Assembly (NCBI GenBank): GCA_963920705.1
Contig: OY987226.1
Span: forward strand, 6,450,501-6,514,500
DNA: 64,000 nt
Reading direction: 5' to 3'
DNA from: Odiellus spinosus
Taxonomy: Eukaryota > Arthropoda > Arachnida > Opiliones > Phalangiidae
The notes under the pieces: generated by a model
What the model saw: the letters and a program-made list of their open reading frames with translations, nothing else
The model's database searches: none
Told to the model about the DNA's origin: nothing
In this document: one piece after another, positions 46,803 through 59,322 of the stretch
Numbering within the stretch: position 1 is the first letter of the stretch
Layout: the number at the start of each line of letters is the position of its first letter
Translations under genes and position numbers: made by a program

Positions 46803-47775
46803 CTGTGAAAAAAAAAAAAAAATGAAAACATCAGTCGTAATTTTCTTCGCAATCAAACAAAAACTCCATCAATCGCGCTCTTTGAAACCCAAAACTGAAA
46901 TTCCCTAGCTGTTCAACAATGGATATACAAGGTAGAACATAACCTAATCTTATATACTCTGGGGCTAGGGAGGTTCCTCGTATAACCGCGATTTTGCCGA
47001 ACCTCATCGTCCCTAGCTATAGCTTTTCCGAACAAGCGAAACCTCGGAGTATGGTATGGAGATGCGCTCCCAACGAGTCTACGGTGTTATACGGGAGTGT
47101 AAAAATCGATAAAACGGCTGCTGGGCCTTAGAATTAAAACCCCGTAAAGCGCAGCTTTACCCTTATGACCTAATTTAATCGCGCGAAAAGGATTTAAACT
47201 TACCCTAAAATGAATAAGAAATGTATCAGGATTACGCCCCCGCGAAAATTCCTGTAGAAATCCATGATTTCTTAGAGTAAAACTACGATACAAGGATTCC
47301 ATTCCATGCCCGGATTTCGATAGACGGTTCTAGTGGCGCGCTACGTTCTACGGGAGGTTATTTTCTCGAAGATTTAGCTCGGAGAAGCGGTTTCTACCGC
47401 GCATGCTTGTTAGCTTAGTGTGTGTACGTCGTTAGCCATAGAGGGAGCTCCTACCCGGGAAACTTGGCTCTCTCGTGAATCTAGAATAAGAGAGACGGCT
47501 TGAACTAGAAAGATCTAAAGGGATCTAAGAGGCGAGGGATCTATAGGATTTTTCAGAGATTTTAGAGATTTTTTTTTAAGACGGAAAATTGGGTTTTAGG
47601 AAATTATATTGGGATGGCGGGAGAAGACAAGTTTCTATGCCAAGTTGAAGCTTTACTTTGACACGTGAGCCCCGAGCAAGCCACTTTTGATGGGCGGCAC
47701 TTGTTTGAATTATTATATAAGACCGTATGTTAGCGTTATTGAAATGACGAGTAACTTTAAATAGGATAAAAACAC
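46803..47775. other. Lcch3 5' intron or upstream sequence
   Basis: Should contain intron sequence of Lcch3. The open frame on the minus strand at 47087-47302 does not look like a signal-peptide exon. Confidence 0.4.
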
Positions 47776-48063
47776 TTAAGCCGCGTTCATACTAGGTCTT
47801 GGAATCGATTTAAACCGTTTCAAAACGATTCGTTGGAGTCGTGTGAACGTGAAACCGTCCTTTCTCGAATCGACTTGATTCGATATCTCGGAACTGCTTC
47901 GGGAACCAGTTTCGTAATGATTCAGTTTCAACAACCGATGGATGAAGCAACGATAAATCGATTTATAAAGATAACGCGTGAACACGTCACGCTTTAAACG
48001 ATTCCTGGCGATTTTTTTACTGTTTCAAACCGATTAAGAAATGCTAGTGTGACCGTAGCTTTA
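47776..48063. mobile_element. Foldback element with CGCGTTCAYACTAG termini (about 288 bp)
   Basis: Left end TTAAGCCGCGTTCATACTAG. The right end is the near complement of TAAAGCTACGGTCACACTAG. One TTAA border is intact and one is mutated. Interior shows further imperfect pairing (AACCGTTTCAAAACGATTC-type motifs). Confidence 0.7.
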
Positions 48064-48452
48064 TTTCAGTAATACTGCCTCAAATCATACTATTTTAACA
48101 ATCAAACGTGTATATTTTAAAGGTACAAGTACTATTCAATTGTCGTAATCCATCTTTCGCGCTTATTTGCATACTTATTAAATTTATATATATCCGTGTT
48201 TAATACGATCACAAATCGATCGATTTGAAGAGAGGCTGTCAGGAATGGAATATAATATAATATAATCCGTAGGAATTTCCCTCCCTAATCCATTTTTATT
48301 TAATTTACGCTCTTGCTCTTCTAAATTCTGTTCAAGAGAATTTAAAAAAAAAAAAAAAAATAGTAAAATTTGAGGCATATTTATATATTGTATAACCAAG
48401 AAATATAACTTGAATAATATTGAAATTGTCATACTTAAATTCATTACCCTAC

Positions 48453-48732
48453 CAAGGAGGATCAGAGAAGGAGAGGAAATGTGGGGCTGCGTTGAGTTAG
48501 AGAGAGAAGAGCCAACCTCCCACTCGGGTGGAAAGGGGGATAGGAAATTCTCGAGGTAAACTGTTGTCACGTGGTCGCTAGCTAGCGCGTCTCATAAAGG
48601 ATTCGTTTTACCCACGCGACAACATTTTACCACGAAACGTCTCTACCCCCGTTCTCCCAGAGTGGGAGTTTAGGCCGACGCAGTACGAACCGCGCCGTCC
48701 CCACATTTCCTCTCCTTCTCTGATCCTCCTTG
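48453..48732 (-). mobile_element. MITE family B, copy 3 (280 bp, 7-bp TSD)
   Basis: Inverted relative to copy 1, with a shortened centre (GCTAGCTAGCGCG). Termini CAAGGAGGATCAGAGAAGG and complement. Flanked by ACCCTAC on both sides (48446-48452 and 48733-48739). Both arms carry the same departures from the family sequence. Confidence 0.95.
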
Positions 48733-49444
48733 ACCCTACTTATGATATGATGTAAATTCTCCTTGGTAAAAGCAGCCACTGCTTACTACTCTTATGCACG
48801 AATATATTGTCGCTATTACTTCAATTTCCCCAACTTAAGTTTAGTTTTTATTTCCCGGACACGAAACCTTTTTCTCACTTTCAACTTACTTTAGTCATCT
48901 ACCTTTGGACGTTTTCTTTTTTTTTTCTTGTTTGGTTTCAGTTTAAGACTTAAAAGTTACGTTTCCATTTCCCGATTAAAAACCAAAAAAAACGAGGCCC
49001 TATGAATCAAAAATATTGTTGAAAACCCCTTGATTTTCTTTTTTAAAGGGATAATGAAGAAAAATGTTATTTATAATGGATTATGATTGTTAAAATATTC
49101 ATAAAAATCAAATTTAACTCCCCAATTAGAGCCTAATTACCAAGAAGTCTTTGTTGCGTATTTTGATTAGAGATCGGGGTTTGGACAAAATAATCCACAA
49201 TCATCAGTTAATCAGGTTAATCATAATAAAATAATCGGAAAATTATTCCCGATTATATTGGACTTATCATAGACTTTCCTCGAAAAATTTTAAGTTATGA
49301 ATAAAGATAAAATAATCAGAAATTTCTTGTCCAAACCCCGATCTATAATTTTGATAATTTTTTAACAGGTTTTAAGCGCTCCAAATCGATTAAAAATAAC
49401 ATATTTCCAGTGTCTAATATCACTTTAAAATGAATAAGTAAGGG
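48733..49444. other. Intergenic, possible relic of TTAA elements
   Basis: Contains TTAAAGGGATAATGAA near 49043 and AATATCACTTTAA near 49420, resembling ends of TTAA elements elsewhere, but arms were not established. Confidence 0.4.
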
Positions 49445-49862
49445 CAGAGGTATATAATAACCCCCTTCGGGGGGAAGTATGAAAGCCCCTATACTACAAA
49501 TGCTAAAAATCACGAACAACAAGAGCCCGCTGCTGACTATCTAGACCACTAGCTCGCGCTGGACTTCTCAATGTCGCTACTCTAGTAAATGGTCTTTGTA
49601 TAAACAAGACGGCTCGATTTGTGTTTAGAACTTCCTGTCTCAGGAGTCAGGCTGTCTGTTAAATTGGAGTCGAAGGTTGACTTCAGCTCGCGAGTTCCGG
49701 AAGTGTGCGTAGGGAAAATTTAGTGAGGTTCAAAATGGTGTAACTATTTTTTGGGAGTAAAGCGGTGTGTCGATCCGCCGCGATTTACGCCGGGCACTTG
49801 TTGTTCGTCGATATTGCCTACCTTTTATACTTCCCCCCGAAGGGGGTTATTATATACCTCTG
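49445..49862 (+). mobile_element. MITE family C, copy 1 (418 bp, 7-bp TSD)
   Basis: Termini of about 40 bp starting CAGAGGTATATAATAACC, each containing CCCCC-TTCG-GGGGG, a self-contained hairpin. Flanked by GTAAGGG (49438-49444 and 49863-49869). The interior is GC-richer than the surroundings; no transposase. Confidence 0.95.
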
Positions 49863-49869
49863 GTAAGGG

Positions 49870-52800
49870 TTCATGTCCTAACATTAAAAGAAGATTAGAC
49901 CGGCATTTGATGGCAAAGGTCTTAGGCCATCCTTTAATAAGTTCTCTCTTCAAATGGCAAATGGGAATAAAAATCTTGGTATGTGAACGCGTCTTGAGAG
50001 ACACGAGAGAAAAACTCGAGAATGTTTTGCTACAGTAGAATGAGAGCTACTGCTGGGATGCTGGCTTGGCGGATTTCGCCGCGATATCCGCTGCCAAATG
50101 AAACTTCTCGTTTTTTCTATAGCTCTGTCTCGCGAACATCTATTTTGGACGGTCGGGGTTCCGAGTTGAGGAAGGCGAGAGACATTCCCGGAGATATTTA
50201 GGGAACGATTCATAAAACATTTTGTCAACTGCGCCGAGCGTGCTCGACTCTGGCTCAACCTACCTACCCATCTAAATAGCAGCTACTGAGTGAGCTATAG
50301 GGACCCGAGAGCTGAGGCTAATGGACTCACTGCAGTCTCTTTTTTGTGCCCACACACTTTATTTACAGTCAATCACCTTTATTTGCTCGGGACAATATTT
50401 AATTTATTACGAAACAAAAACCCTTCATTGTTTTAATTAGGTTGTTTTTACTTTGGAATATGTTTATTACTTACAATTATAAAATTGGTTAAAAATATGT
50501 TGTAGGGAACTAAGGTCTTGAAATGAAATAATATTTCAATTTAAATCTGCATCCTAAATATCATTTTTTCCACAATTTCTCGACAATTTTTGGCAATTGA
50601 TTTAATCTCTCAAGATTTGTGAAGAAAAACACCGAAACAATCATGGTATGCCATCCACAATTCTAAAACGATTGAGTTTCTTGAAAACAGTGCCAGATGG
50701 CAATAGTGAGATCTTTCGAATATGGTTGTAAATTGTACTGTTAAAATTTGTCCGTAGTATTCATCTTAATGAACTGTAGTGTTAGGGAGTCGAAAAATTT
50801 ATATTTTACATTGTAAATACTTCACTACCCTTGGAAGAATTTTTAGGTCACAAGGATCAAAACGAGATTGGGTTAATACTCTTGCCCAAAAATCTTTAAA
50901 ATCTGCTTGGGCACGAAACGAAATGTCCACGGTGGCCGCGGTTCGGATGATTGGCTAAAATCTATACTCTTTTAGAGAGGGTTTTCTTATACTCTTGATA
51001 TAGCTAAGATCTGGAGAATACTTAACCCTTTCAAGTACTTTAAGTCACTGTAACCCAGGATCAATGCCAATAGCTATCAGACCTTTGTATTTCTCTTCTC
51101 ATATTGTGTCACGTAGAACTTTGAATGGCTTTTTTCTTGCTCGACATGGTTCAGTGTCTCTTCTTTGAAGTTTTATTCCACACTAAGTTTTCAATAGGGT
51201 CGAACCTACGTTAAAACTATAAAATCACATTTTATTTCATGTCGATTGTTCTGCAGGTTCGTAACTAAAGTTCTATGCGGATCAAACAGCGCGATGAATA
51301 GTTTAAATTGTTCAAAATACTTGAATTCTAACTTCCTGCAGTGTTGAGGATTCCAAATCTTTAGGTACTGTTCTAGGAGGGTTCATGGCTAAAGTTATTG
51401 AAGGATATAACAGTGATATTATAGTCAATTCAGTCTCGAGTTGGCAGAACTGGTAAATCTAAGCGCACTTTTCTCCAAGGGAACAAATGAAATTGAGATA
51501 ACGCTCTGCCAACTTCATATGGAATGTACTATAGAACTTAGGGCTATATACTTAAAGCCGCGACTGTGCGTTGAATATTTCACGTGGCTTCCTATACAGT
51601 TAGATTTCTTAAGTTATTTTGCACCAGAAACGAAGCCAAGATCCAGGTGTAAGCCTATATATACTTGTAGTTAAGTCTATACTTTGTTAATAGTGCAAAC
51701 TCCGTTTGAAATAAGCGACAGTTCAACTGGGACGTTTCTCGAGTAGCATTTCGTTTGTAAATTTTTTTATACTTCTATAGATTTTTAGAAGAAACTTGCC
51801 AAGGGACTCTCAAGTAAAAGAAATTTCTTTGTTCGCTCTTAAAAGCGAAATACACTTATCTGGAGTTGATACTAACGTGGTTTTAGAACTGCGATTGTTA
51901 AATCTACTACACTTTCTTTGGATATATAGCTTAGTGAAATTAAAAACATGTTTCCCCCCTGGCAACGAACTGAAAGAAAGTGCTATTTAGGTCGAAATTC
52001 ACGCCCTTTCCGAGCTAGATAACTACAATTGCTGGTTTCCTGCGAACTCTACAAATCGCGCGATAATTTTACCAGGCCACTTTTTCTTGAAATTCAAATT
52101 TATCTCTCTCGAGTCTCGAAGAAAAAAAAAGAAAAAAAAAAAACAGTACAAACGAGAGTTGCTAATGCTCTTTAAGAGAAAATGGTTGAATACTTATTTA
52201 ATTAAATTTTGTAAAGGCGCTTTTTAGACAATATTATAACCACTTCAATAGGTTATTTAATATTCTCTTAATGTTACGACATTACAAACGCTGTTATAGG
52301 CTGAAAAAATGGTCCGAATTTATATTTACTTTAAATTTTCAAATTTTAACCAACTTTAGGAATTAATTTAATTTATCTACTACGCCTACTCGTTATGTAT
52401 CCATTCCCTGTTGTTTTCTACGTAGTGAAAACTCAATCTGATGTCAACTTAATATATCTAGCGTTTTAAAAAGATATATAGATAATCCCTTCAAAAATCT
52501 AAAAAACTAATTCGCCATGTTTAATTCAGAGCATCGCGTTTTGTTCGATATCTCTTTATAAAAGCGGAGCTGAAAGTAATATATATATTTTTTTAAGAAG
52601 AAAATTCATCCAGCTGATAAAATTTTAAACATTCAATCGAATTACGGTTTAAAGGGTTACATCGCGAGACTCCAAAATTAATGAAATTATTTTAATTATT
52701 TAATTGCTATAACAGATATAAAAAATCTTCCTGATTCAGAATATACATAATTATTTATCTTAATCTTATCATAACATCTTGTTACGATTGGCAACATAGT

Positions 52801-53755
52801 TTTTATTAATTGACACTCGCCATTAAGATTGTTATTAAATAAGCCGTTTTTTAACATTAGCTAGGCCTAGCTCTCATTACCGAACTCGATAGTGGCTTCA
52901 TTAGCATTTTTTACTTGTGATGTATGCTTCTAATTACGCAATTTAGTTCTAATTATGTGTCACTAACCCTTTAAATCGTTTTGGATTGAATTAATAATTT
53001 ATTTCGCAATCTGACAAAGCTTATTAACTTATATAACGTGTTCCAGATAAATTCTGATATCTTGGAAACGGCAGTATTAGAATGCTGATGACCTATTTAA
53101 GCTCAGTTCAATGCTACCATTATAATTCTGAAATCGCCCCCCCCCCCCCCCCAAAATTAAAGCAAAGCATTATTTCTCGACATCCGGCAAACGTAAATAT
53201 TGGAGTTTGTTTTAAAGATATTAGGGTTGACAGTTTTAACTCGGGAGTTGCGTGGTTAGGTTACTCTAAAAAGCAAAAAACATCCTAAATTCTGGATTAT
53301 TTTTTGTTTCCGTTCTATCGGAAAGCCATATATTACGTTGATAAACGGTATAGTTAATGAGAAGAGTTGCTTTTAGCCCTCCACGAAACTACCGTTTGTT
53401 TTTGCTTGTCATTTGCTTGTCAAAAGCAACTGCGCGAGTTAAAACCTATCGCGGCCGGGTCACCATACTGTACATGGTACTTCAATATACTTTCATAGTA
53501 ATATCTCATACCGTCCCCTGAAAACCAAAAATCATAATCCGCGCACCCGTATTTTTACCACAACATAAAATATATAATTCTCTATCTTGGTACGTCTGTC
53601 TGTCCACTGGGAACGTTCAAATGTACACTCAAAGCTAAATGCGCTATTATAAGCTTCATTGCAAAGTCCGGTTGAATTTGCGTTTTTATTTCAAAACGCT
53701 CGAGGAGTTTCAATTTTTTTTTAATTTTTTTCACGCAGTTTAGCCTTTCATGAGA
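49870..53755. other. Long gene-free interval
   Basis: No supportable exon, RNA gene or bounded repeat. Includes an A-rich run near 52121-52143 and a C homopolymer near 53138-53152. Open frames of 64-102 codons lack domains, signals or splice support. Confidence 0.45.
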
Positions 53756-54221
53756 TTAAAGGCGGATGCACACCGATCTATTTTCACGCGTTTCACGTTC
53801 GTGCGCTCATAGAAGCAAGAAGGATCAGATAAGGAGAGGAAATGTGGGGCTGCGTTGAGTTAGAGAGAGAAGAGCCAACCTCCCACTCGGGTGGAAAGGG
53901 GGGATAGGAAATTCTCGAGGTAAACTGTTGTCACGTGGTCGCTAGCTAGCGCGTCTCATAAAGGATTCGTTTTACCCACGTGACAACATTTTACCACGAA
54001 ACGTCTCTACCCCCGTTCTCCCAGAGGGGGAGTTTAGGCCGACGCAGTAGGAACCGCGCCGTCCCCACATTTCCTCTCCTTATCTGATCCTTCTTGATAG
54101 AAGTACCATTAAACCTGATTCACCAGATCTTATTTTCACGCGTTTCACGCTCGTTCGCTAATATTACTTCTATGAACGAGCGTGAAACGCGTGAAAATAG
54201 GTTTGTGTACATCCGCCTTTA
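53756..54221. mobile_element. TTAA-type foldback element split by a family B insertion
   Basis: Left end TTAAAGGCGGATGCACACC; right end GTGTACATCCGCCTTTA. Both arms carry repeated TTTTCACGCGTTTCACG motifs. Without the nested family B copy the element is about 178 bp. A further copy of the terminal motif follows to about 54280. Confidence 0.75.
53816..54096 (-). mobile_element. MITE family B, copy 4 (281 bp, 7-bp TSD), nested
   Basis: Inserted in the left arm of the TTAA element and flanked by ATAGAAG (53809-53815 and 54097-54103). The other arm retains a single copy of that heptamer (CTTCTAT at 54167-54173), serving as an empty site. Confidence 0.95.
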
Positions 54222-54470
54222 GCGCGCGAGCTTGAAACGCGTGAAAATAGGTCTGTGTGAATCCGGCTTCACGCGCTTTAGGCCTATTTCAAACTTCCAT
54301 TCGGCCTAACACAAAGCTTATTTAATTATTATATTAAAAAAACTGTTACTTTTGATGGGTAATTTATAGCTAATTGATTATAATTCGTTTATTATAATGC
54401 GTGTTTCAAAAAAATAAATTGGTTTTAGTTTTAATGATTAATCATGTAATTGCATTTTTTTTATTTTCAG

Positions 54471-54595
54471 TGAAATCACGATTATTTGGCAGCATCTGTC
54501 CCGTGATTCGAGAACGTTGGACATATTTGGAGGGTTGAATTCATGAAAATTATTGGAGCCTTGTCTGTGAATTTCACTGTCTTAGGAGTTAAAAT
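54471..54595 (+). other. Candidate first coding exon of an unidentified gene
   Basis: A 125-bp segment with a strong acceptor (TTTTTTTATTTTCAG) and a good donor (AAAAT then GTGAGT). An ATG at 54543 opens an 18-codon hydrophobic frame that crosses the donor, compatible with the start of a signal peptide. No partner exon was found in the window; the rest of the gene would lie to the right, or this is a false pair of splice sites. Confidence 0.3.
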
Positions 54596-55734
54596 GTGAG
54601 TTTTTTTTTTTTTATTTATTTTTAGTTTGTGTTAAGCCTTTGCTTACTATATTAAGTGTTGCGGTATGTGGGGGGCACGATGCAATAATGAGGGATGTAT
54701 AAAACGATATCGTGCGGCTGTGGTTCCTAAAAATAGATGGTGTTAAAGCTTTCGCAAAGTTGAATTATGAATCATTGCGGTTTAACGAAATTTAACACGA
54801 TTGCTGTATTTTAGTTAAGTTTAAGTACTTGTTACTAATCCATTAAGGGTTGGACCAATTAATTTTAATTATAATACCACATTTTGGGTAGTATTAATTT
54901 TGATTTTAAATCTTTGATTGAGTGTTTGACTCTTTTTTTAGGAGTTTATAGAAATTTTAAAATTTGGAAGTACAGTACAATATTTTTTTTTTTTCACTAA
55001 GCAAGATTGCTTTTTCTCTATAGCGCAAGCGTCTTCCATCTTTCTAACTTCAACCATAAATACAAAATATTGGGCGCACCTTGGGAGCGCATTGCGCTTT
55101 TCCCATGGCAATTTATAACGGTGAATTCTCATCCTTTTTTGGCGTGATAGCGGGTGTGATGACGGGTCAATCGTGCTAGACGATTCAGGTGGTAACGAAT
55201 GACCGCCGTAAACCTCTTTTCACGTAATTTACTTCGTAAGAGAAAGGAAATTCGTTTTATCTATTTTTTTTCCCCCTCCAAAAAAAAGAATTCCTCCCAA
55301 GTTTCATTCCATCTTGTTTCTTGGGCAGAGTGAAATTGCAACGATTGCTTGGAGGACTTTTCTCTTCTGTAGATTGTGTCTCTGGCGAATTATTTTCGCG
55401 CCACTTCCGGGCGGTTTTTTTAAAAAGTCGCGCTTGGCTCTAGATCGTAGACAAAGACGTAAGACGTATCTTTTGATCGAGTATGTCTGTCACTTTTTAA
55501 GAAGCGAACGTTTTTGAGTGGCTTGTTGTACGAAGCCGCGTAAGCTTCTCATAGTAAAATTCATTCCACGTTTTGAAACGACTTAGATCTTTTAATTATG
55601 CAGTCGCCAAGTTTCCTATATTCATTTTTTCGCTTTTTTCGTAGATATACAATGTTGGGCGCTACCACTCAAGAAATTAAGTTATTTCGTAGGGCAAGTC
55701 TTATAATTAATAGTTAAGTATATATAGGTAGCAC
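54596..55734. other. Gene-free interval
   Basis: AT-rich, with a GC-richer patch at 55140-55210. No supported gene. Confidence 0.4.
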
Positions 55735-56144
55735 CAGAGGTATATAATAACCCCCTTCGGGGGGAAGTATGAAAGGTAGGCAAAATCGACGAACAACAAG
55801 TGCCCGGCGTAAATCGCGGCGGATCGACACACCGCTTTACTCCCAAAAAATAGTTCCACCATTTTGAACCTTACTAAATTTTCCCTACGCACACTTCGGG
55901 AACTCGCGAGCTGAAGTCAACCTTCGACTCCAATTTAACAGACTCCTGAGACAGGAAGTTCTAAACACAAATCGAGCCGTCTTGTTTATACAAAGACCAT
56001 TTACTAGAGTAGCGACATTGAGAAGTCCAGCGCGAGCTAGTGATCTAGATAGTCAGCAGCGGGATCTTGTTGTTCGTGATTTTTAGCATTTGTAGTATAG
56101 GGGCTTTCATACTTCCCCCCGAAGGGGGTTATTATATACCTCTG
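55735..56144 (-). mobile_element. MITE family C, copy 2 (410 bp, 7-bp TSD)
   Basis: Inverted copy with the same TTCG-hairpin termini, flanked by GTAGCAC (55728-55734 and 56145-56151). Confidence 0.95.
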
Positions 56145-56151
56145 GTAGCAC

Positions 56152-57350
56152 CCGATGTTTGGTTACAGTACAGTAAAAATAATTTTATAATCGCCATCTT
56201 AGAATTTTAAAACCTACAGGGTTGCTTTCACGTAAAAGTACTTAATTCAGAAGCTTGAAACTACTACATTTATTATGAAAAATGTCGTTAATTACATTCC
56301 AAAACAAAATTAATTACGTCATATATTGGAAACAAATAAACCGATATATTTTTGACGTTTGATTCTTAAAAACTTATCAACCCAGGGGTGTAAAAACTAA
56401 AAATATAATTCATATTTTTATGAATCAGTGTAATTTAGAAAGCATCTAGTAAAAATGTTAAATCTTGTAACCCTATCTTAATCCCCATTGATAAAAGAGA
56501 CCCCAAAACTATCCTAATAGTTGCAAATCGTCACCTGATAGCTCGTTTTCCTTCCTTTTCCCCGAATATATATCGCGGGAAAACTGTGGTATATATACCG
56601 TTTCCTTTTTATAGACTCATGTTATACACGTTAGGGAAAAACCATCTCGTCATTTCTTTTGTTTTTTTTTTTTCGTGGAGCAAGCCACGATAGCTAATAG
56701 GGAAATGTCTTAGACGTTTGTTTTGTGGTTCTGGTGATGGTAGCTTTATCTTCTCTCATCCACCGAGAAGCTGGAGAGACGGAGATTGAGAAGGGGCGCT
56801 ATGGCATGAGGAAAAAAAAAAATGTCCGGGGGGAAAAAAAGGCGGGAAACGGCGCTAGCTAGCCGTGTGGAGAGGTAATGGTCATTCCTCGGTCTAACGG
56901 TCTGAAATGGTCGCGCGGGCCGGCTTGGCAGGCAGTCAAAGGCATGTTCTACCCGGTAACCAACTTAAAGATAAAGGAAACGGACGAGCCGACCATCCCC
57001 GCCTCTATCGTGTCAGCTCATCTTTTCATTTCTTTTCTACATGTTTTCTCTCTTTCTCTATCATTGCCTCCGTCTTCTTCCCGATCCGTTCATCTTAGTT
57101 GAACCAATGAAGCGTATATATAGTTAGGATGAAGAAAACTGACGGTTGAAGAATCAAGGAATAGTCTCGTGAAGCATTACATGGTTTTGCGAAAGCGTTT
57201 GAAAGATTTGAATATATTTATATATAATAATTTATATAGGAGGCCGTATATACTCGTTGGATTTGAAAATTAAGTAAGCTAAACATTTTCGCCTACACTA
57301 TTCCTATATAGACCCATGAAGCAACAACAAAGAGATACCAATGTTTTAAT
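56152..57350. other. Gene-free interval
   Basis: Contains A- and G-rich runs at 56810-56840 and a CT-rich patch at 57040-57080. The two overlapping frames at 56878-57102 are unsupported. Confidence 0.4.
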
Positions 57351-57642
57351 CAAGAAGGATCAGATAAGGAGAGGAAAAGTGGGGACGGCACGGTTCCTAC
57401 TGCGTCGGCCTAAACTCCCACTCTGGGAGAACGGGGGTAGAGACGTTTCGTGGTAAAATGTTGTCACGTGGGTAAAACGGATCCTTTATCAATTTCATAG
57501 TAGCCAACGACGCTAGTGACCACGTGACAACAGTTTACCTCGAGAATTTAATATCCCCCCTTTCCACCCGAGTGGGAGGTTGGCTCTTCTCTCTCTAACT
57601 CAACGCAGCCCCACTTTTCCTCTCCTTATCTGATCCTTCTTG
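57351..57642 (+). mobile_element. MITE family B, copy 5 (292 bp, 7-bp TSD)
   Basis: Same orientation as copy 1, flanked by TTTTAAT (57344-57350 and 57643-57649). Very similar to copy 1 throughout. Confidence 0.95.
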
Positions 57643-57649
57643 TTTTAAT

Positions 57650-58897
57650 GTAGCTAAAGATTGATGCTGATAGGCCAGAAGTATATTTTTCGCGGTTGAA
57701 TTTAAATGCGATTTAATTCTTCCCTCAAATTTAGTTATTATTGCTATGTTAAAAGCCTGAGATTCTATCGGAAATAGTCTTAAGTTGTGTATCACGAATC
57801 AAAGTGCCCCTGTCACCAAGGTCTATGCGTAATATTTTAGTTTTTTCACGTTATCAACAAATTTTTGTAATTTCAAAATCAAAATGACATCCGCCTGATA
57901 ACGTAGGAGGATTCTTCAACTTAATTAACGACGAGTTGCGAATGAAATGCGGGAGTTTCTGGTGAAAAAGACCAAGCCAGAACGTGCGAGAATCAACGGT
58001 AGGCTTTATAATAGCTACGCGACCATAATGATGACGTAGTATTGCGGGAAACTTTAGTTTTAAAAACTTTGCGAAATGTTACTCAAATTCCATTGTTGAA
58101 GAAAATTGTTAGTCAAATATTAGTTACGAGACTTTTCCTTGAAAAAAATATTCACCCACTGCAAGTTCGTTCGTCTTGTCTCAAATAAGTCGAACGTAGC
58201 CTGATACTTCTACTACTTTATATCCAAGTTAGTTCGGGCAATGACTTGATAAATGAAGAGAGCCGTATTTGTATTCATGATTTGTTCCTTTTTCCTCGTT
58301 CAGATATCTCGAACGATCTGTATAGCGCTCCATCCAGCTTCTTAACACGCATCTTCTTGCATCCTACAATCTTATTTTTTTTCTTTTTTCTTCTTTTCGT
58401 TCTTATAGATGGTTTTTCGTTTATTTTCCCATTGTAACTTTTAGCTACTTCCGCGTTACTTCTGATGGTTTTTATGTGAATTTTGAAGTACCCTCTATGA
58501 AAAAGAAATATCTTTACCTTAATGGTGAAGTTTTGATGGAAATTCGATAAGTGATTTTATTTTAGTTTCACTCGCCATGTGGGATTTTTTTTTTATTTTC
58601 TGATAGTTTGTATCAAAAGCCAATAACACGAGAAGTGAATTTATATCGCGCTTGACTACATAGAGTGCTAAAATTACCGAAATTTTGAAAATTTCACTTG
58701 CTTATCGCAGTAAATTTAATTGACTTTAGCGTTTGCAATCGTCAGTAATGAAGCTTTTTCTATGGGCTTGCCTTCCTTGTTAATTTTTGGTTTAATTGCC
58801 CTCGCTGTTTTTTACTATTTCTTGGGCAGGGAAAGTACACAAATTATAATATAAATTGCAACATGATCGTATTGATTCAAAATATGGAACATATTAG
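57650..58897. other. Gene-free interval with an old repeat relic
   Basis: 57890-58140 shares blocks with 7960-8620. Remaining sequence is AT-rich with T tracts; no gene is supported. Confidence 0.4.
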
Positions 58898-59315
58898 CAG
58901 AGGTATATAATAACCTCCTTCGGGGGGAAGTATGAAAGCCCCTATACTACCAATGCTAAAAATCACGAACAACAAGAGCCCGCTGCTGACTATCTAGGCC
59001 ACTAGCTCGCGCTGGACTTCTCAATGTCGCTACTCTAGTAAATGGTCTTTGTATAAACAAGACGGCTCGATTTGTGTTTAGAACTTCCTGTCTCAGGAGT
59101 CAGGCTGTCTGTTAAATTGGAGTCGAAGGTTGACTTCAGCTCGCGAGTTCCGGAAGTGTGCGTAGGGAAAATTTAGTGAGGTTCAAAATGGTGTAACTAT
59201 TTTTTGGGAGTAAAGCGGTGTGTCTATCCGCCGCGATTTACGCCGGGCACTTGTTGTTCGTCGATTTTGCCTACCTTTCATACTTCCCCCCGAAGGGGGT
59301 TATAATATACCTCTG
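58898..59315 (+). mobile_element. MITE family C, copy 3 (418 bp, 7-bp TSD)
   Basis: Almost identical to copy 1, flanked by ATATTAG (58891-58897 and 59316-59322). The left stem has one change (ACCTCCTTCGG in place of ACCCCCTTCGG). Confidence 0.95.
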
Positions 59316-59322
59316 ATATTAG

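Noticed and set aside
49751-50038. 95-codon ORF
   Set aside because: It starts inside the family C element and runs out into unrelated flank, so it is not a conserved unit.
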